This document shows, one piece after another, positions 1-9,017 of a DNA stretch of 64,000 bases. Position numbers and translations under genes: made by a program. The notes under the pieces were generated by a model. The model searched no databases and was not told the origin of the DNA. It saw only the letters and a program-made list of their open reading frames with translations. The DNA comes from Phormidium tenue FACHB-886 (GTDB taxonomy: Bacteria > Cyanobacteriota > Cyanobacteriia > Elainellales > Elainellaceae): positions 61,342-125,341 of the forward strand of contig NZ_JACXWX010000017.1 of NCBI RefSeq assembly GCF_014764505.1, given 5' to 3'. Within the stretch, counting starts at the first letter, position 1; every line of letters starts with the position of its first letter.

Positions 1-1
1 G

Positions 2-247
2 GCAGTGGGCTTTTGGGGCTACACATCAGCCCGTAATTCCAAAAGTGCCCTGCTTTACTGTCAGGGATTTGCAATTCTCTACAGTTTGATTGCTGTGCTG
101 GGAATTCTGCCTGTTGCAGGGACTACCTTTGGCTTGATGCCGATCTTCGGCGGTAATGTACTGTTGAATCTAGTTGCAGCTGCGATCGCGGCTTACTACG
201 GCTTTGTTGCAGTACTAGACCCCGATTTGGTGGAGCAAAAGAAGTAA
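2..247 (+). CDS. DUF4383-like membrane protein, C-terminal part
   Basis: The reading frame is open at the left edge, so the 5' end of the gene lies outside the window. About 81 residues remain. They form two hydrophobic segments, one around the motif LYSLIAVLGILP and one around NVLLNLVAAAIAAYYGFVAV, with a small glycine-rich loop between them, and end in a charged tail (EQKK). This pattern and the preserved N-L/H-h spacing fit the C-terminus of DUF4383 integral membrane proteins, which are common in cyanobacteria and have no known function. The family call rests on general resemblance. Nothing downstream is co-oriented, so this is the end of its transcription unit. Confidence 0.5.
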   Translation, partial: AVGFWGYTSARNSKSALLYCQGFAILYSLIAVLGILPVAGTTFGLMPIFGGNVLLNLVAAAIAAYYGFVAVLDPDLVEQKK

Positions 248-708
248 CGCAAGCGAGATTTAGATTTTATCGAATGCATTAGTCAGGAATTTCGTAGGCG
301 GGTTTTGTATACCCTCCTGTCAGCAGACCTTTTGGTGTGAAACCATAGCGTACAAAGTTGCAGCAATAACTAGCTGCGACTTTGTGCTATTAAGTTAGAG
401 AAATATAAACGATGCAAATCGTTTGTCATTGAAAATTCCTGCGACAGAATTGTTCTGCGTTCATCGGATAGTGAAGCTGATGTTCACTTAACCAGCCCCT
501 CCCCGTGCCTCAACCGCCCGTAGTGACGTAGCTGTGGCAAATTATTTATTGCTTCTCATTCGACCTGTGAGACTGTTGGAGGCGTGGCTGCTGAATAGAA
601 TTTTGCACTGACGTTGCTGCACTACAGAAGCTGCCAAATGAATTCTGTAGAAGAGTTATTTCTATTTCTTGAAATACTGAAATCATCAATAGAACATCTC
701 ATTTTGTC
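248..708. other. Intergenic region with an IS-end relic
   Basis: No convincing gene in 461 bases. The only structured element is the hairpin-containing repeat at 407-450, described separately. The rest shows no promoter, terminator or coding remnant that I can support. Confidence 0.5.
407..450 (+). repeat. IS6-type terminal repeat relic, copy A
   Basis: Contains AAACGAT-N4-ATCGTTT followed by GTCATTGAAAATTC and then GCGACAGAA. The same order recurs at 42083-42123, on the minus strand at 48094-48135, and in diverged form at 63871-63909 beside an IS6-type transposase relic. Read from the other strand, the outer end resembles the TTCTGTCGCA terminus typical of IS6-family elements. No transposase is left beside this copy, so it appears to be a solo end. 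Confidence 0.55.
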
Positions 709-1113
709 CTACTGTCTAGGAGTATTGTAGGACTGTCTTACCTGGTTTGAGGGAGCTTCTTCAAAGGGTACGTGAGGATCTTCGAGACGTAATAAATCTT
801 GTCGGATTTCTACTGCTTCACTGTTGTTTAGCAATTCTTCTGACATACTGGAGGGCTCTTGCAAACGTTGAATTTTCCTCTCAAAGCTTTCTCGTCCTGC
901 TTCAAAAAATCTCTCAGAGGAGGACGGAACTCCAAGATTGCCTAAAAAGTTATGAGAGGCTTGAGCTTGAGCGATAGAACGATAATCCAACAAAAGCAGG
1001 GTTGGCATTACCAGTAGCAGCGTAACTGTAATCCTACTAATTAAAGTTCTGCTAAAGTTTCTACGGCTAAGAACGTAATGATGAAAAAAAATTTTACTCT
1101 GAAGATAATTCAT
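709..1113 (-). CDS. Small secreted protein of unknown function
   Basis: 134 residues. The N-terminus has basic residues and then a hydrophobic stretch (TVTLLLVMPTLLLLDY), which would serve as a signal peptide or signal anchor; IAQAQA offers a possible cleavage site. The mature part is charged and probably helical, rich in Glu, Arg and Ser (ERFFEAGRESFERKIQRL), with no cysteine or recognisable motif. It stands alone on the minus strand with long non-coding flanks on both sides. I do not recognise a family. The signal-like start and the composition of the rest favour a real gene over a chance frame. Confidence 0.5.
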   Translation of the reverse strand: MNYLQSKIFFHHYVLSRRNFSRTLISRITVTLLLVMPTLLLLDYRSIAQAQASHNFLGNLGVPSSSERFFEAGRESFERKIQRLQEPSSMSEELLNNSEAVEIRQDLLRLEDPHVPFEEAPSNQVRQSYNTPRQ

Positions 1114-1589
1114 ATTGTGATGACTTTTGTAAAGAGTTGGGCAATAAATGTTGAAGAACTTTGAACGATCGCTTATATCGATAGTCTCGAACAGGGCAGC
1201 AGCTCATTGATAAAAAGAAGTAGCCATCATTCGATAATCGTTTCATGCTGTTGCTTTAGAGCTAAAGTGGCTTTAGAATTTAGCGGTTTAACTATTAATT
1301 TAGGTTATCTAATTTAGACTATCTAAAGCTTAGCGGTTCTTCCCGTTCAGTGTTAGTACTTGATGAGGTACCTTTTGCGGTGCTTTCTGCGCTCAGCCAG
1401 AAACAAACATCTTGCCGCTGCTCAAAACCAAATGCATTTGTATCTGTGGCTATGAACTATGCAGCCGTGAGCAAATTTCTGTCGTGCAACTGAAACATTT
1501 GATTAGCGAGTTGACTAGGAAAGGGTGAGATGGCAACGCAAGGTGCGAGTTTTTGCTAAAAGAGAGAAGCAGGTTATTTTTCCAAACCC
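1114..1589. other. Intergenic region upstream of the carotenoid oxygenase
   Basis: 476 bases separating two divergent genes. AT-rich with short repeated words (TTTAG, TTAGCGGTT twice, near 1275-1340), but no box that I can assign to a known regulator. Promoters of both neighbours should lie here. Confidence 0.4.
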
Positions 1590-2969
1590 ATGACAGCCAC
1601 CCTCAACCCTTACCTTGCAGATAACTTTGCTCCCGTCCACGGAGAGCTAGCCGTTGATGAACTGCCAGTCTTGGGCGAGCTGCCGCCTGAACTCAATGGG
1701 ATGTTTGTTCGCAATGGTCCTAATCCCCAGTTTCCACCGTTAGGTCGTTATCACTGGTTTGATGGGGATGGAATGCTGCATAGTGTTCATATTCAGGATG
1801 GCAAGGCAAGCTATCGTAATCGCTATATTCGAACTCAAGGATTTGAGCAAGAGCGGCAAGCAGGACGGGCATTGTTTGGTGGGTTGATGGAACCTTCACA
1901 GGGAGGCTTCAAAAATGTTGCGAATACGGCTCTGATATGGCACCGCGATCGCTTGCTCGCTCTTTGGGAAGGCGGTGAACCTCACGGTATTGAAATGCCC
2001 AGTTTAGAGACGATCGGGGCATACACCTTTAGCAACAAGTTGGCTTCCCCTGTCACTGCCCATCCCAAAGTTGACCCAGTGACGGGTGAAATGATGTTTT
2101 TTGGCTATTCTTTGGCACAGCCCCCCTATGTGAAATATAGCGTTGTTTCTGCTGAGGGAGAGCTGCTGCGCACCGTCCCGATCGACCTGCCAGTGGGTGT
2201 GATGATGCATGACTTTGCCATCACGGAACACTACAGCATTTTTATGGACTTGCCCCTCACATTTCGGTTGGAGCGGCTCCAGCGAGGAGAACCTGCATTC
2301 GCTTTTGAGCGCGATCGCCCCAGTCGGTTTGGGATTTTGCCCCGACATGGTGACAGTCAGACGATTCGCTGGTTTGAAGCACCAAGTTGCTATGTCTTTC
2401 ATACCCTGAATGCGTATGAAGCAGGGGATGAAATTGTCCTGCTTGCCTGTCGGACGAATAGCACTAGTGTTTTAGGTGCATCTCCTAGCTCCCATGAAGG
2501 CGACAATCGACAGATTCAGGATGATACACCACAACTTTATCGCTGGCAGTTCAACCTGAAGACAGGAAAAGTACAGGAGCAACCGCTTGACGATCGCTCT
2601 TGCGAATTTCCCCGTATCAATGAACAGTATCTAGGTCGCCCTATCCGCTATGGCTATGCAGGCAACAGTGCGCCAACCGCAATGCCAAAGTTTGATGGCT
2701 TACTCAAGTTCGACCTGGATAATCAGCACGTTCAAATGCACCCATTCGGTACAGGACGGTATGGTGGTGAAGGCGTGTTTGTGCCGCGACCAGAAGCGAT
2801 CGCAGAGGATGATGGCTGGCTGATGACCTTTGTGCATGACGAAACCCAGGACAAGTCCGAGTTAGTGATCGTTAGCACTCAAGCCATGACCGATGAGCCG
2901 ATCGCTCGTATCCAGATGCCACAACGCGTTCCCTACGGCTTTCATGGTGCTTGGGTTCCGTCAGTATAG
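1590..2969 (+). CDS. Carotenoid oxygenase (RPE65/CCD family)
   Basis: 459 residues, the usual size for bacterial members. The family opening is clear: FVRNGPNPQF followed by YHWFDGDGMLH. The four histidines that hold the catalytic Fe(II) can be placed at TAHPKVDP, MMHDFAIT, VFHTLNAY and, near the C-terminus, YGFHGAW. The fold is a seven-bladed beta propeller. Family members cleave C=C bonds of carotenoids or apocarotenoids with O2, giving aldehyde or ketone apocarotenoids. In cyanobacteria these include retinal-forming enzymes, so this gene could supply retinal for the rhodopsin at 58954; that link is inference. It is monocistronic, ending before a strong hairpin shared with the convergent DUF4336 gene. 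Substrate cannot be read from sequence. Confidence 0.93.
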   Translation: MTATLNPYLADNFAPVHGELAVDELPVLGELPPELNGMFVRNGPNPQFPPLGRYHWFDGDGMLHSVHIQDGKASYRNRYIRTQGFEQERQAGRALFGGLMEPSQGGFKNVANTALIWHRDRLLALWEGGEPHGIEMPSLETIGAYTFSNKLASPVTAHPKVDPVTGEMMFFGYSLAQPPYVKYSVVSAEGELLRTVPIDLPVGVMMHDFAITEHYSIFMDLPLTFRLERLQRGEPAFAFERDRPSRFGILPRHGDSQTIRWFEAPSCYVFHTLNAYEAGDEIVLLACRTNSTSVLGASPSSHEGDNRQIQDDTPQLYRWQFNLKTGKVQEQPLDDRSCEFPRINEQYLGRPIRYGYAGNSAPTAMPKFDGLLKFDLDNQHVQMHPFGTGRYGGEGVFVPRPEAIAEDDGWLMTFVHDETQDKSELVIVSTQAMTDEPIARIQMPQRVPYGFHGAWVPSV

Positions 2970-3103
2970 ACATCGTCAGTATGGACATCACTGAGATGGC
3001 ATCATTGGGATGGAAGTGCAGCCGGTTGAAAATAGGAGTGGTACATCTGATACCTCTGCTTACTGGGGTTCCACTGGGTAATAGGGCGCTATAGCGATCC
3101 TAG

Positions 3104-3150
3104 ATGGTTGGTGAGTGGGGTGGGCATCGCCCACCCCACTCACCAACCAT
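3104..3150. terminator. Perfect 22-bp hairpin between convergent genes
   Basis: Arms 3104-3125 and 3129-3150 are perfect reverse complements around a 3-base loop (ATC). The inner half is GC-rich (GGGGTGGGC). It lies between the 3' ends of the carotenoid oxygenase and the DUF4336 gene, a natural place for a two-way terminator. The arms resemble those of the hairpin at 45441-45497 (ATGGTT...GGGGT(G/A)GGC), so it may belong to a dispersed repeat family. Confidence 0.7.
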
Positions 3151-3190
3151 TTCTATAACTGAATTAAACGACAGAAGGGAGCTGCTTCTG

Positions 3191-4390
3191 TCAGTTCCTC
3201 TGGTTGGGTGGAGCAGTAATGCCCCACTGATCCAGGCTTTCCTCCAGCTTCCTGATAAATTCGACGTCTGCTGCAGGGAGTGGTTGATTTGTGCTGCCAA
3301 ACGTTAGCTGATCTGAGCAAGACAGATCAAATACCGCAAACGCTTGCCGAAATCCCTGAGGGGTCGTTGCGATGGGTGCATCAAAGTGGCAGGGAATAAT
3401 CCGCTCAAAATCCCAACTGGCGACTCTATCTGCCCAGGCAAGCACTGCTCGCGGGTCATGATCGAGAATGAAGGTCTGGAGAATCGGAGCTACAAAAGGG
3501 CGACCCTGACCGTGCAGGACGTCAAACGATCGCTCCCACCCTGGCTGCCACTGGAAGGGAAACAACCCGAAGTAGGCTTTTTTAGAATGGTTCGGTGCTT
3601 TCAGCCCGTCTCGAATTGCCTGTACAAGACCTACCGTTTTCAGGGCACTTGGCTGAAAGTAGAGCGCAAACAGGGCAATACGCTGCCATCCCCTGCGGCG
3701 GTTTGCTTCGCTGTCCTCGATCGGTTCTAGCGCACTATCGCGTGCATGGAAGAGTAACGGGTAGGGGTCTAACTGAAGAATTTCAGGGGGTGTTTCTGGG
3801 ATAGACAGCACCGTGTCCGTTACCAGCAAGGTGTGGGATTGTTTGTGCAACAAAGCCACTTCGCCAAAGGAACCCTTACCTAGATTAATGTCGAGGATTG
3901 CGTAGTCAAATTCGTCGGCAAAGGGAGCCTCTGCACTATTGGCTGGCAACACCTGGGTTCGCTGGCGCGGAAACCCTAGCCAAGGGAGAGGAAGATTGAG
4001 TGGGAAACTCCATTGGTGGGGCGCTACAAAGATTTGCGCACTGGGGAAGAAATGCGCAAAGGCAGGCACAAAAACTTTATGTTCGAGACCCGAAGCAGTC
4101 GGCAGGAGAATGTATCGGACAGTTCCATGCGCGGCTTCTAGCTCTTTGACTAATTGAATACATTCACCTGTGGGGGCAATTGGGGCATAGACGAGTAAGC
4201 CACCGGCGGCTAGTTTAATGACCGTCATCCGGATGGGCACGACAGTGTAGAGGATGCCCTGCAATTGGTCAAACGTCCAGACTGTGCCAGGTATGACTTC
4301 TCGACGCAGTGTGCGTCGGTGTCGATAGGGATGCAGTGGAACCAGAAACCAGAACCACCAAGAATGCTCTCTGATATGGGTTGGGTTCAT
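3191..4390 (-). CDS. DUF4336 domain protein (metallo-beta-lactamase-like fold)
   Basis: 399 residues from the ATG at 4390, chosen over the one at 4405 because an AGGAG sits seven bases upstream of it. The N-terminus is rich in Trp and Phe (EHSWWFWFLVP). The body holds the pattern of DUF4336: IPGTVWTFDQLQG, VVPIRMTVIKL, LLPTASGLEHKVF and, late, FERIIPCHFDAP. DUF4336 proteins are widespread in cyanobacteria and plants and resemble metallo-beta-lactamases in outline but lack the HxHxDH metal motif; none is seen here. No enzymatic activity is established. It is transcribed towards the carotenoid oxygenase and shares its terminator hairpin. Confidence 0.85.
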   Translation of the reverse strand: MNPTHIREHSWWFWFLVPLHPYRHRRTLRREVIPGTVWTFDQLQGILYTVVPIRMTVIKLAAGGLLVYAPIAPTGECIQLVKELEAAHGTVRYILLPTASGLEHKVFVPAFAHFFPSAQIFVAPHQWSFPLNLPLPWLGFPRQRTQVLPANSAEAPFADEFDYAILDINLGKGSFGEVALLHKQSHTLLVTDTVLSIPETPPEILQLDPYPLLFHARDSALEPIEDSEANRRRGWQRIALFALYFQPSALKTVGLVQAIRDGLKAPNHSKKAYFGLFPFQWQPGWERSFDVLHGQGRPFVAPILQTFILDHDPRAVLAWADRVASWDFERIIPCHFDAPIATTPQGFRQAFAVFDLSCSDQLTFGSTNQPLPAADVEFIRKLEESLDQWGITAPPNQRN

Positions 4391-4927
4391 CGATCGCTCC
4401 TGCATGAGCTGTGGATTGAGTGAGGTTGATTCACGCTAGATCTTCCCCACCAGCGGCAAAAACCAACCTGCTTTAGTAGTTCATTTTACATCTCAATGAG
4501 TTGGGCTGAGTAATGCACTGGTAGGCTTTCTGAAGAGGGTGACGGAGCAGCCTGATCAGGAACGTTCCTCAGGTAAGGAAATTACTTTTTAGCAGTAAAA
4601 TTTACGCAAGCTGATCTCTGGTTAAAGCTGCCCAGTTAGAGTGAGGAGAGAGTAACTATTCCATTTCTTCTTGTGGCTACTGCCAATTCGATTATCCCCT
4701 CATCTTCCAGTTTACAGATACGTTCTGCCTTGAATCTGTGTCAGTCTCGAACGTGTATGGTACTCCGAACCTGCTAATCAACCAGTTGCTAGATGCTAAC
4801 GGGGTTTAGGGTAGAAGCACTCTAAACAGTACTACCTTTGCCAAAGCTATTGAAAATGATTCTCATATATGATATTTTCTAAGTCGTTTGAATCAAGCTG
4901 TATGAGTAATCCATAGTTAACTTAAGG
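4391..4927. other. Intergenic region upstream of the iron-module regulator
   Basis: 537 bases between divergent genes. No coding remnant seen. It carries the Fur-box candidate at 4851-4865, about 60 bases before the AraC-type gene. Confidence 0.5.
4851..4865 (+). promoter_or_regulatory. Candidate Fur box
   Basis: TGAAAATGATTCTCA matches the 7-1-7 Fur consensus TGATAAT-N-ATTATCA at 12 of 14 specified bases and keeps the inverted symmetry. It lies 62 bases before the AraC/PchR-type gene that heads a TonB receptor and siderophore-binding module, exactly where iron repression would be expected. Confidence 0.65.
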
Positions 4928-5983
4928 ATGGCAATTTCCTTAGTAAGCCGCACCAAAGCACTTAATCTTGTAGACATACAAGCGCTTTGTGATGAAGCAG
5001 AACAACAGGGTGAGGTGATCTATCAGCAAACTAGTTCTGGAAGTCGGTTTAACCTGCCACAACGGTTTGGCAAATGTGGAGACACTGAGATCCATCTGCG
5101 AAATGGAATTAGCCTCGTAATTCGAGATGGAGAGTTACGGCAATCGATTCAGGTAGAAAACCGTTTCAGCTCGTCGCCCCCTTTAATTTCAAAGTTTCAT
5201 TTATTTGGCAATTCCAGAGTTCTGACTCCCAATGTTTCAGATATCAAAAATGATTATATAGAGGTATCTAGCTGTAACTATCTCTATCACTTACCAAATA
5301 TTACTGAGTTTGAGGAGTGGTATGAGGAAAAAATTCAGCTTGTGATGATTCTCATTCAACCCGACTGGCTACAGGAATTCGATCAAAGCTGTAGCTGTTT
5401 GCCTCAACCTTTGCATAGGCTCTTTGCCGGAGATGTAACGGCAAGATTTCACCAAGTACTTGGTAAAACAACTCCTGCTATGAAGCAAGTTCTGCATCAG
5501 ATTCTGGGTTGTCCCTATCAGGGTATAGTGAATCAGATGTATCTGGAGAGCAAAGCGTTAGAGCTGCTCAGCTTGCAATTTGCTCAATGGACAGCAGATG
5601 TTCAGAATTCCAGACGGCTCCCTCGACTGGGTTTAAAGGATATTGAACGACTACACCAAGCCAGAGAAATTTTGGTTCAAGAGATGGAAAATCCACCCTC
5701 GCTACTTGCACTCGCACGACAGGTTGGGATAGACGACTGCAAGCTTAAATGGGGATTTCGCCAGGTGTTTGGGACAACAGTTTTTGGTTATTTACATGAG
5801 CATCGGATGGAGCGATCGCGCCAACTCCTAGCAACCAGTCAAATGAGCGTTACCGAAGTCGCTTATACCGTTGGCTACAACAGCCTGCCTTCGTTCAGCA
5901 AAGCCTTTCGTAAACGGTTTGGCAGCAGCCCTCTAGCGTACAGCTCAAAAAACCATTACGCAACAGCGCCTAAGCTAGATTGA
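4928..5983 (+). CDS. AraC-family regulator, PchR type
   Basis: 351 residues. The last 110 or so form the paired helix-turn-helix AraC domain: LARQVGIDDCKLKWGFRQVF, then the second helix pair VTEVAYTVGYNSLPSFSKAF and the closing RKRFGSSP. The N-terminal part (about 1-235) has no cupin signature but resembles the ligand domain of PchR-like regulators, which sense ferric siderophores and switch on the matching receptor genes. It precedes a TonB receptor and an Fe-siderophore binding protein in the same direction and follows a Fur-box candidate. The likely role is activation of 6437-10067 when iron is scarce and the siderophore is present; this is inference from family and position. Confidence 0.88.
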   Translation: MAISLVSRTKALNLVDIQALCDEAEQQGEVIYQQTSSGSRFNLPQRFGKCGDTEIHLRNGISLVIRDGELRQSIQVENRFSSSPPLISKFHLFGNSRVLTPNVSDIKNDYIEVSSCNYLYHLPNITEFEEWYEEKIQLVMILIQPDWLQEFDQSCSCLPQPLHRLFAGDVTARFHQVLGKTTPAMKQVLHQILGCPYQGIVNQMYLESKALELLSLQFAQWTADVQNSRRLPRLGLKDIERLHQAREILVQEMENPPSLLALARQVGIDDCKLKWGFRQVFGTTVFGYLHEHRMERSRQLLATSQMSVTEVAYTVGYNSLPSFSKAFRKRFGSSPLAYSSKNHYATAPKLD

Positions 5984-6149
5984 AACCGAGCGTTCCTAAT
6001 TTGAAGAATGGATTTGAGTGTGAGTGCCGTATTTCGCACCGCTTCCACACTCAAATTTTTTCTAGGCTTTCTAGGCTAAGCTATGCCAGATTGGAACTAT
6101 TGCCATGCTGGAAGACGTTATCCTTTCCCAAGGGCGATCGGTCAATTAC

Positions 6150-6326
6150 CAGTGCCGCGTTGAAGTTACCCCTAGAGCAATGGAAACTGCGCTTCTACAA
6201 GCCTGCAACGGCTGAGAATCTGTTGAGTCACGCTGAGGCAGAAGCCACCTGCAAGCCGCCCAAGCTAGAGCAGAACGATTAGTCACTGGGCTGCGAGAAC
6301 CGGGGATCGATCCTGATTCAGCATAA
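6150..6326 (+). pseudogene. Remnant of a Uma2-family protein 3' end
   Basis: Two frames together spell the typical Uma2 C-terminus. The first frame gives LRFYKPATAENLLSHAEAEA; about 15 codons later the neighbouring frame gives ARAERLVTGLREPGIDPDSA and a TAA at 6324. Uma2 proteins are PD-(D/E)XK nuclease-fold proteins abundant in cyanobacteria, and their tails usually read AEARAERLAxxLRELGIDPD. The frameshift and the absence of the catalytic domain upstream mark it as a relic wedged between the regulator and the TonB receptor. Confidence 0.6.
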
Positions 6327-6436
6327 CCAGTAGCCTGTACTCCGCCTTAGATAAAACGCGCTCCGTCTGGGATAAGACTACGATCGCAAAATCCCCTACT
6401 ATCTCACCTATATCTAGTTAGGAACAGTTCTCAATT

Positions 6437-9007
6437 GTGAGAGTGTGGGGCGATCGCGTGAACAAATTGAGAAAAAGCATGTGGCTTGCAGCCATAGCGT
6501 CAATCATTACGATTCAGCCCGTTTGGGCTGATGTTGGTGCAAGTGAGGACGAGCGTAGGGTAGCACAGGAGCAATCTGCAGCAGTCAATGAGTGGTTAAC
6601 CGAGATGGCTCAGGTCTCGATCGTTGAGGTGACAGAAGTCCGGTTAAATTCGACCGATGCCGGACTAGAAATTATTCTAGTCACTCAAAATGGACAACTA
6701 CCCCTTCCTACTCCGTCCGCTGTCGGTAACGCTTTGATTGCTGATATTCCTGGTGCAGTATTAGCGCTGCCTGATGGAGATGATTTTCTAGCGGCTGAAC
6801 CCGCAGAAGGAGTTGCGTTAATTAGCGTCACTAACCTGCCAGAAAGCCGGATTCGGGTTGCCATTACTGGAACAGAGGCACCGCCCACAGCAGAAGTCCG
6901 AACGACAGCGCAGGGATTAGTGCTAAGTGTAGCTGAGGGATCTGAGAGAGCCGAGAGAGCCGAGAGAGTGGAGGGATCTGAGGAAGACGCGCTTCAAGTC
7001 GTGGTGACGGGGGAGCAAAACGATGATTATTTTATACCTGATGCCAGTACGGCAACACGAACTGACACACCGATTCTAGACATTCCACAATCGGTGCAGG
7101 TGATTCCACAACAGGTACTAGAAGACCAGCAGGTGACTCGCCTCGATGAAGCCTTGGAGAATGCTGCTGGTGTCGTTTATGGCGGCACAGACACGTTTGG
7201 CGATGTTAACTATAGCATTCGGGGATTTAGTGGCGCTCCTGTTTTACAGGATGGGTTTCGTCAGTATGATTTCGTTGAGATTCCAGAGGTTGCAAACATC
7301 GAACGAATTGAGATACTGCGAGGTCCAGCAGAGATTCTTTATGGTGAAATTCAGCCTGGTGGTGTCATTAACCTGGTGACAGAACGTTCCTTACCTGACC
7401 CATTTTATGAAGCTCAAGTTCAGCTCGGCAGCTATGGCTTAGTTCGCCCTCAAATTGATATCTCTGGTCCACTTAATGACAGCGAGAGCCTACTGTATCG
7501 CTTGAATGCCGTGTACTCACGACAGGATGGTTTTCGAGATTTTGACCAGGCGTTTGAGCAATTCTTTATTGCCCCCGTTTTAACCTGGGAGATTAGCGAT
7601 CGCACTGACCTGACCCTAGACCTACAGCTCTTAAATCGAGAGCAACCTTACGATTTTGGCACGGTTGCTTTTGGGAATGGTGTCCTCGACACACCGCGCG
7701 ATCGCATCTTTAACGAACCCGATGATTATCTTGAGCGGGATTTCTTTAGCATCCGCTTGGCTTTAGATCATGAGTTTAGCGATAGCTGGTCAATTCGCAG
7801 TGCCTTTCGCTTCACAGACTCAAGCACCTTTTCCGATCGGATCTCTGTTCCGACTGCGTTTAATGAGGACACAGGCAATTTAACTCGGGCGTTTGCGCTC
7901 GATGATTTTGATTCCCAAAACTATGCGCTGCAGACGAATGTGGTAGGTGAATTTTTGACAGGCTCAGTCGGACACACATTGCTATTTGGTGTTGATTTAA
8001 CTCGCACTAGCACGAGCCGATTTGGGCTTGCCAATTTCACACCCTCTATCATTAATGTGTTTGATCCGGAGTATGGGGCAGATCGATCTGAGCTGAACAC
8101 GTTACTCTTCGATCGGCTCTCGGAAATCGATCGCTTAGGAATTTATCTGCAAGATCAAATCGATATTTTCGATAATTTAATTCTAGTGGCTGGTTTACGC
8201 TATGAATCGGTAGAACAACGGATCAATAATGTTCCTGCCTTATTCTATTCAGGTGGCGGTCTGACTCAGTATGATGACGCCTTAACTCCACAAGTGGGAA
8301 TTGTTTATCAACCGATTGAAAATCTCTCCCTGTACGCCAGCTATTCTCAATCTTTCACTCCCAATGTTGATGAAGTTGCAGCAGATGGCAATCCGCTGGA
8401 GCCTGAACGAGGTGAAGGATTTGAAGTGGGAGTGAAAGCAGAACTGTTTGATAATTTGCTGGTGACACTCGCTTACTTCGATATCACAAAACAAAATGTT
8501 GCAACCCAAGATCCAAACTTTCCGGGGCTTAATGTGTCAGTTGCTACAGGCGAACAGCAGAGCCAAGGCATTGAGTTCGATGTCGTTGGGGAAATTTTAC
8601 CAGGATGGGATATTATTGCCTCCTATGCCTATACCGATGCTGAAGTCACCGAAGATAATACCATCTCGATCGGAAATCGACTTGCAGGGATTCCGCGACA
8701 TAACGCCAGCCTCTGGACTACCTACCAGATTCAAGACGGCAATCTGCAAGGATTAGGGTTCGGGATTGGGTTCCAGTATATTGGAGAACGGCAGGGAGAT
8801 TTGGCAAATACCTTCGAGACAGATGACTACTTTCTTACGAATGCGGCTGTGTTCTACGAGCGAGACGACTGGCGGCTAGCGCTCAATTTCCGCAATCTGT
8901 TTGATATTAATTACATCAGCAGCACTCCCAGCTTCGGCAGCCGCACCAGCGGAGGTTTTCCGGGAGAACCGTTTACTGTGGTTGGCTCAATCTCAGTTAG
9001 ATTTTAG
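6437..9007 (+). CDS. TonB-dependent siderophore receptor with AMIN domain
   Basis: 856 residues. The chosen start is GTG 6437; GTG 6458 or ATG 6479 would also leave a good signal peptide (MWLAAIASIITIQPVWA). Residues about 45-150 form an AMIN-like domain, a common extra N-terminal module of cyanobacterial receptors. A short acidic repeat (ERAERAERVEGSEED) leads to the plug: DIPQSVQVIPQQVLEDQQ, then IERIEILRGPAEILYGE and PGGVINLVTER. The beta barrel follows and ends in an aromatic residue (SISVRF), as outer-membrane porins do. It would import a ferric siderophore using TonB-ExbBD energy. The next gene, 10 bases on, is the matching periplasmic binding protein. Confidence 0.95.
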   Translation: MRVWGDRVNKLRKSMWLAAIASIITIQPVWADVGASEDERRVAQEQSAAVNEWLTEMAQVSIVEVTEVRLNSTDAGLEIILVTQNGQLPLPTPSAVGNALIADIPGAVLALPDGDDFLAAEPAEGVALISVTNLPESRIRVAITGTEAPPTAEVRTTAQGLVLSVAEGSERAERAERVEGSEEDALQVVVTGEQNDDYFIPDASTATRTDTPILDIPQSVQVIPQQVLEDQQVTRLDEALENAAGVVYGGTDTFGDVNYSIRGFSGAPVLQDGFRQYDFVEIPEVANIERIEILRGPAEILYGEIQPGGVINLVTERSLPDPFYEAQVQLGSYGLVRPQIDISGPLNDSESLLYRLNAVYSRQDGFRDFDQAFEQFFIAPVLTWEISDRTDLTLDLQLLNREQPYDFGTVAFGNGVLDTPRDRIFNEPDDYLERDFFSIRLALDHEFSDSWSIRSAFRFTDSSTFSDRISVPTAFNEDTGNLTRAFALDDFDSQNYALQTNVVGEFLTGSVGHTLLFGVDLTRTSTSRFGLANFTPSIINVFDPEYGADRSELNTLLFDRLSEIDRLGIYLQDQIDIFDNLILVAGLRYESVEQRINNVPALFYSGGGLTQYDDALTPQVGIVYQPIENLSLYASYSQSFTPNVDEVAADGNPLEPERGEGFEVGVKAELFDNLLVTLAYFDITKQNVATQDPNFPGLNVSVATGEQQSQGIEFDVVGEILPGWDIIASYAYTDAEVTEDNTISIGNRLAGIPRHNASLWTTYQIQDGNLQGLGFGIGFQYIGERQGDLANTFETDDYFLTNAAVFYERDDWRLALNFRNLFDINYISSTPSFGSRTSGGFPGEPFTVVGSISVRF

Positions 9008-9017
9008 GGTGAGAACT

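Noticed and set aside
2004..2402. Long minus-strand frame inside the carotenoid oxygenase gene
   Set aside because: Opposite-strand shadow of a strongly supported gene; no start signal or family features.
5980..6282. 100-residue frame after the AraC gene
   Set aside because: Only its last third resembles anything (Uma2), and it is out of frame with the true ending; annotated as a relic instead.
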